A stretch of 64,000 nt of DNA from Annona cherimola. Taxonomy: Eukaryota; Streptophyta; Magnoliopsida; Magnoliales; Annonaceae. This document shows positions 63,901-64,000 of this stretch, piece by piece. Within the stretch, counting starts at the first letter, position 1; every line of letters begins with the position of its first letter. The stretch covers positions 55,848,012-55,912,011 of the forward strand of contig CM059971.1 of NCBI GenBank assembly GCA_030490835.1. The letters are read 5' to 3'. The position numbers and the translations under genes were made by a program. The notes below the pieces were generated by a model. The model saw only the letters and a list, made by a program, of their open reading frames with translations. It ran no database searches and was not told the origin of the DNA.

Positions 63901-64000
63901 TGGGAAGCAAACAATAATTTTTAAGATAATTATTTTATCACAAGTATTGCAAAGATTAGAAATGATTTATGATGATGATTTTAAGAATTTTCTACAAGCG
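60926..64000 (+). mobile_element. Long LTR running off the window
   Basis: Starts TGTGATACCCATACCC directly after GTTTA inside a gypsy leader repeat, as expected for an LTR insertion. More than 3 kb follow without coding sequence. A purine-rich block at 62085-62280, preceded by GGGATAAAATTTTG, may be the start of the transcribed part, and GTAAGT donor-like words occur at about 62292 and 63706. TGTGATACCC starts and lengths of several kb are usual for Del/Tekay-type chromovirus LTRs of plants. The far end, target duplication and orientation cannot be confirmed because the window stops. Confidence 0.55.

Overview
The window is nuclear DNA of a seed plant, most likely a flowering plant with a large, repeat-rich genome. 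It is AT-rich and intron-rich, and it carries plant-type L1 LINEs, Ty1/copia and Ty3/gypsy elements, Tourist-like MITEs and hAT relics. I cannot name the species. I see no bacterial genes, CRISPR array, rRNA or tRNA gene.

The only host gene I can support is one intact, very long gene on the minus strand, an oxysterol-binding-protein-related lipid transfer protein of the short plant ORP4 type. Six coding exons (51622-51470, 29559-29314, 28755-28659, 13830-13539, 12974-12872, 11025-10774) join in frame into 380 codons plus stop, with no internal stop. The coding part covers 40.8 kb but holds only 1,143 coding bases. Introns of 21.9 kb and 14.8 kb are packed with transposable elements. The 21.9-kb intron appears to use a GC-AG splice pair. 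A GC-rich, CpG-rich block at 55.3-55.9 kb is the likely promoter and untranslated first exon.

Layout, left to right. 0-10.7 kb is downstream of the gene: a small hAT-like element (759-1423), a degenerate tandem repeat split by a complete-ended but dead L1 LINE (2425-9136) that itself carries a Tourist-like MITE, and a 0.76-kb element with long inverted ends (9407-10170). 10.8-13.8 kb holds the last three coding exons. 13.8-28.7 kb is the second-largest intron. It contains an old LTR element (15683-27159) into which a Ty1/copia element, a 2.5-kb candidate solo LTR and an RTE-type LINE have nested. 28.7-29.6 kb holds coding exons 2 and 3. 29.6-51.5 kb is the largest intron. It contains a plus-strand LINE fragment with a 387-bp near-perfect palindrome, two related Ty3/gypsy elements in inverted orientation (one with 337 bp of identical LTR sequence, so recent), and a second L1 LINE with a perfect 17-bp target duplication, carrying a 1.4-kb hAT-like element and another MITE. 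51.5-55.9 kb holds coding exon 1, a leader intron with a third MITE, and the promoter block. 56-64 kb is a Ty3/gypsy remnant in tandem-like arrangement, interrupted by a long LTR that runs off the window.

The window works as one housekeeping-type lipid transfer gene that has tolerated massive insertion into its introns. The main points of interest are how such a gene is still spliced and transcribed, and the insertion history recorded by the nested target duplications. I found no convincing unknown multi-gene system.
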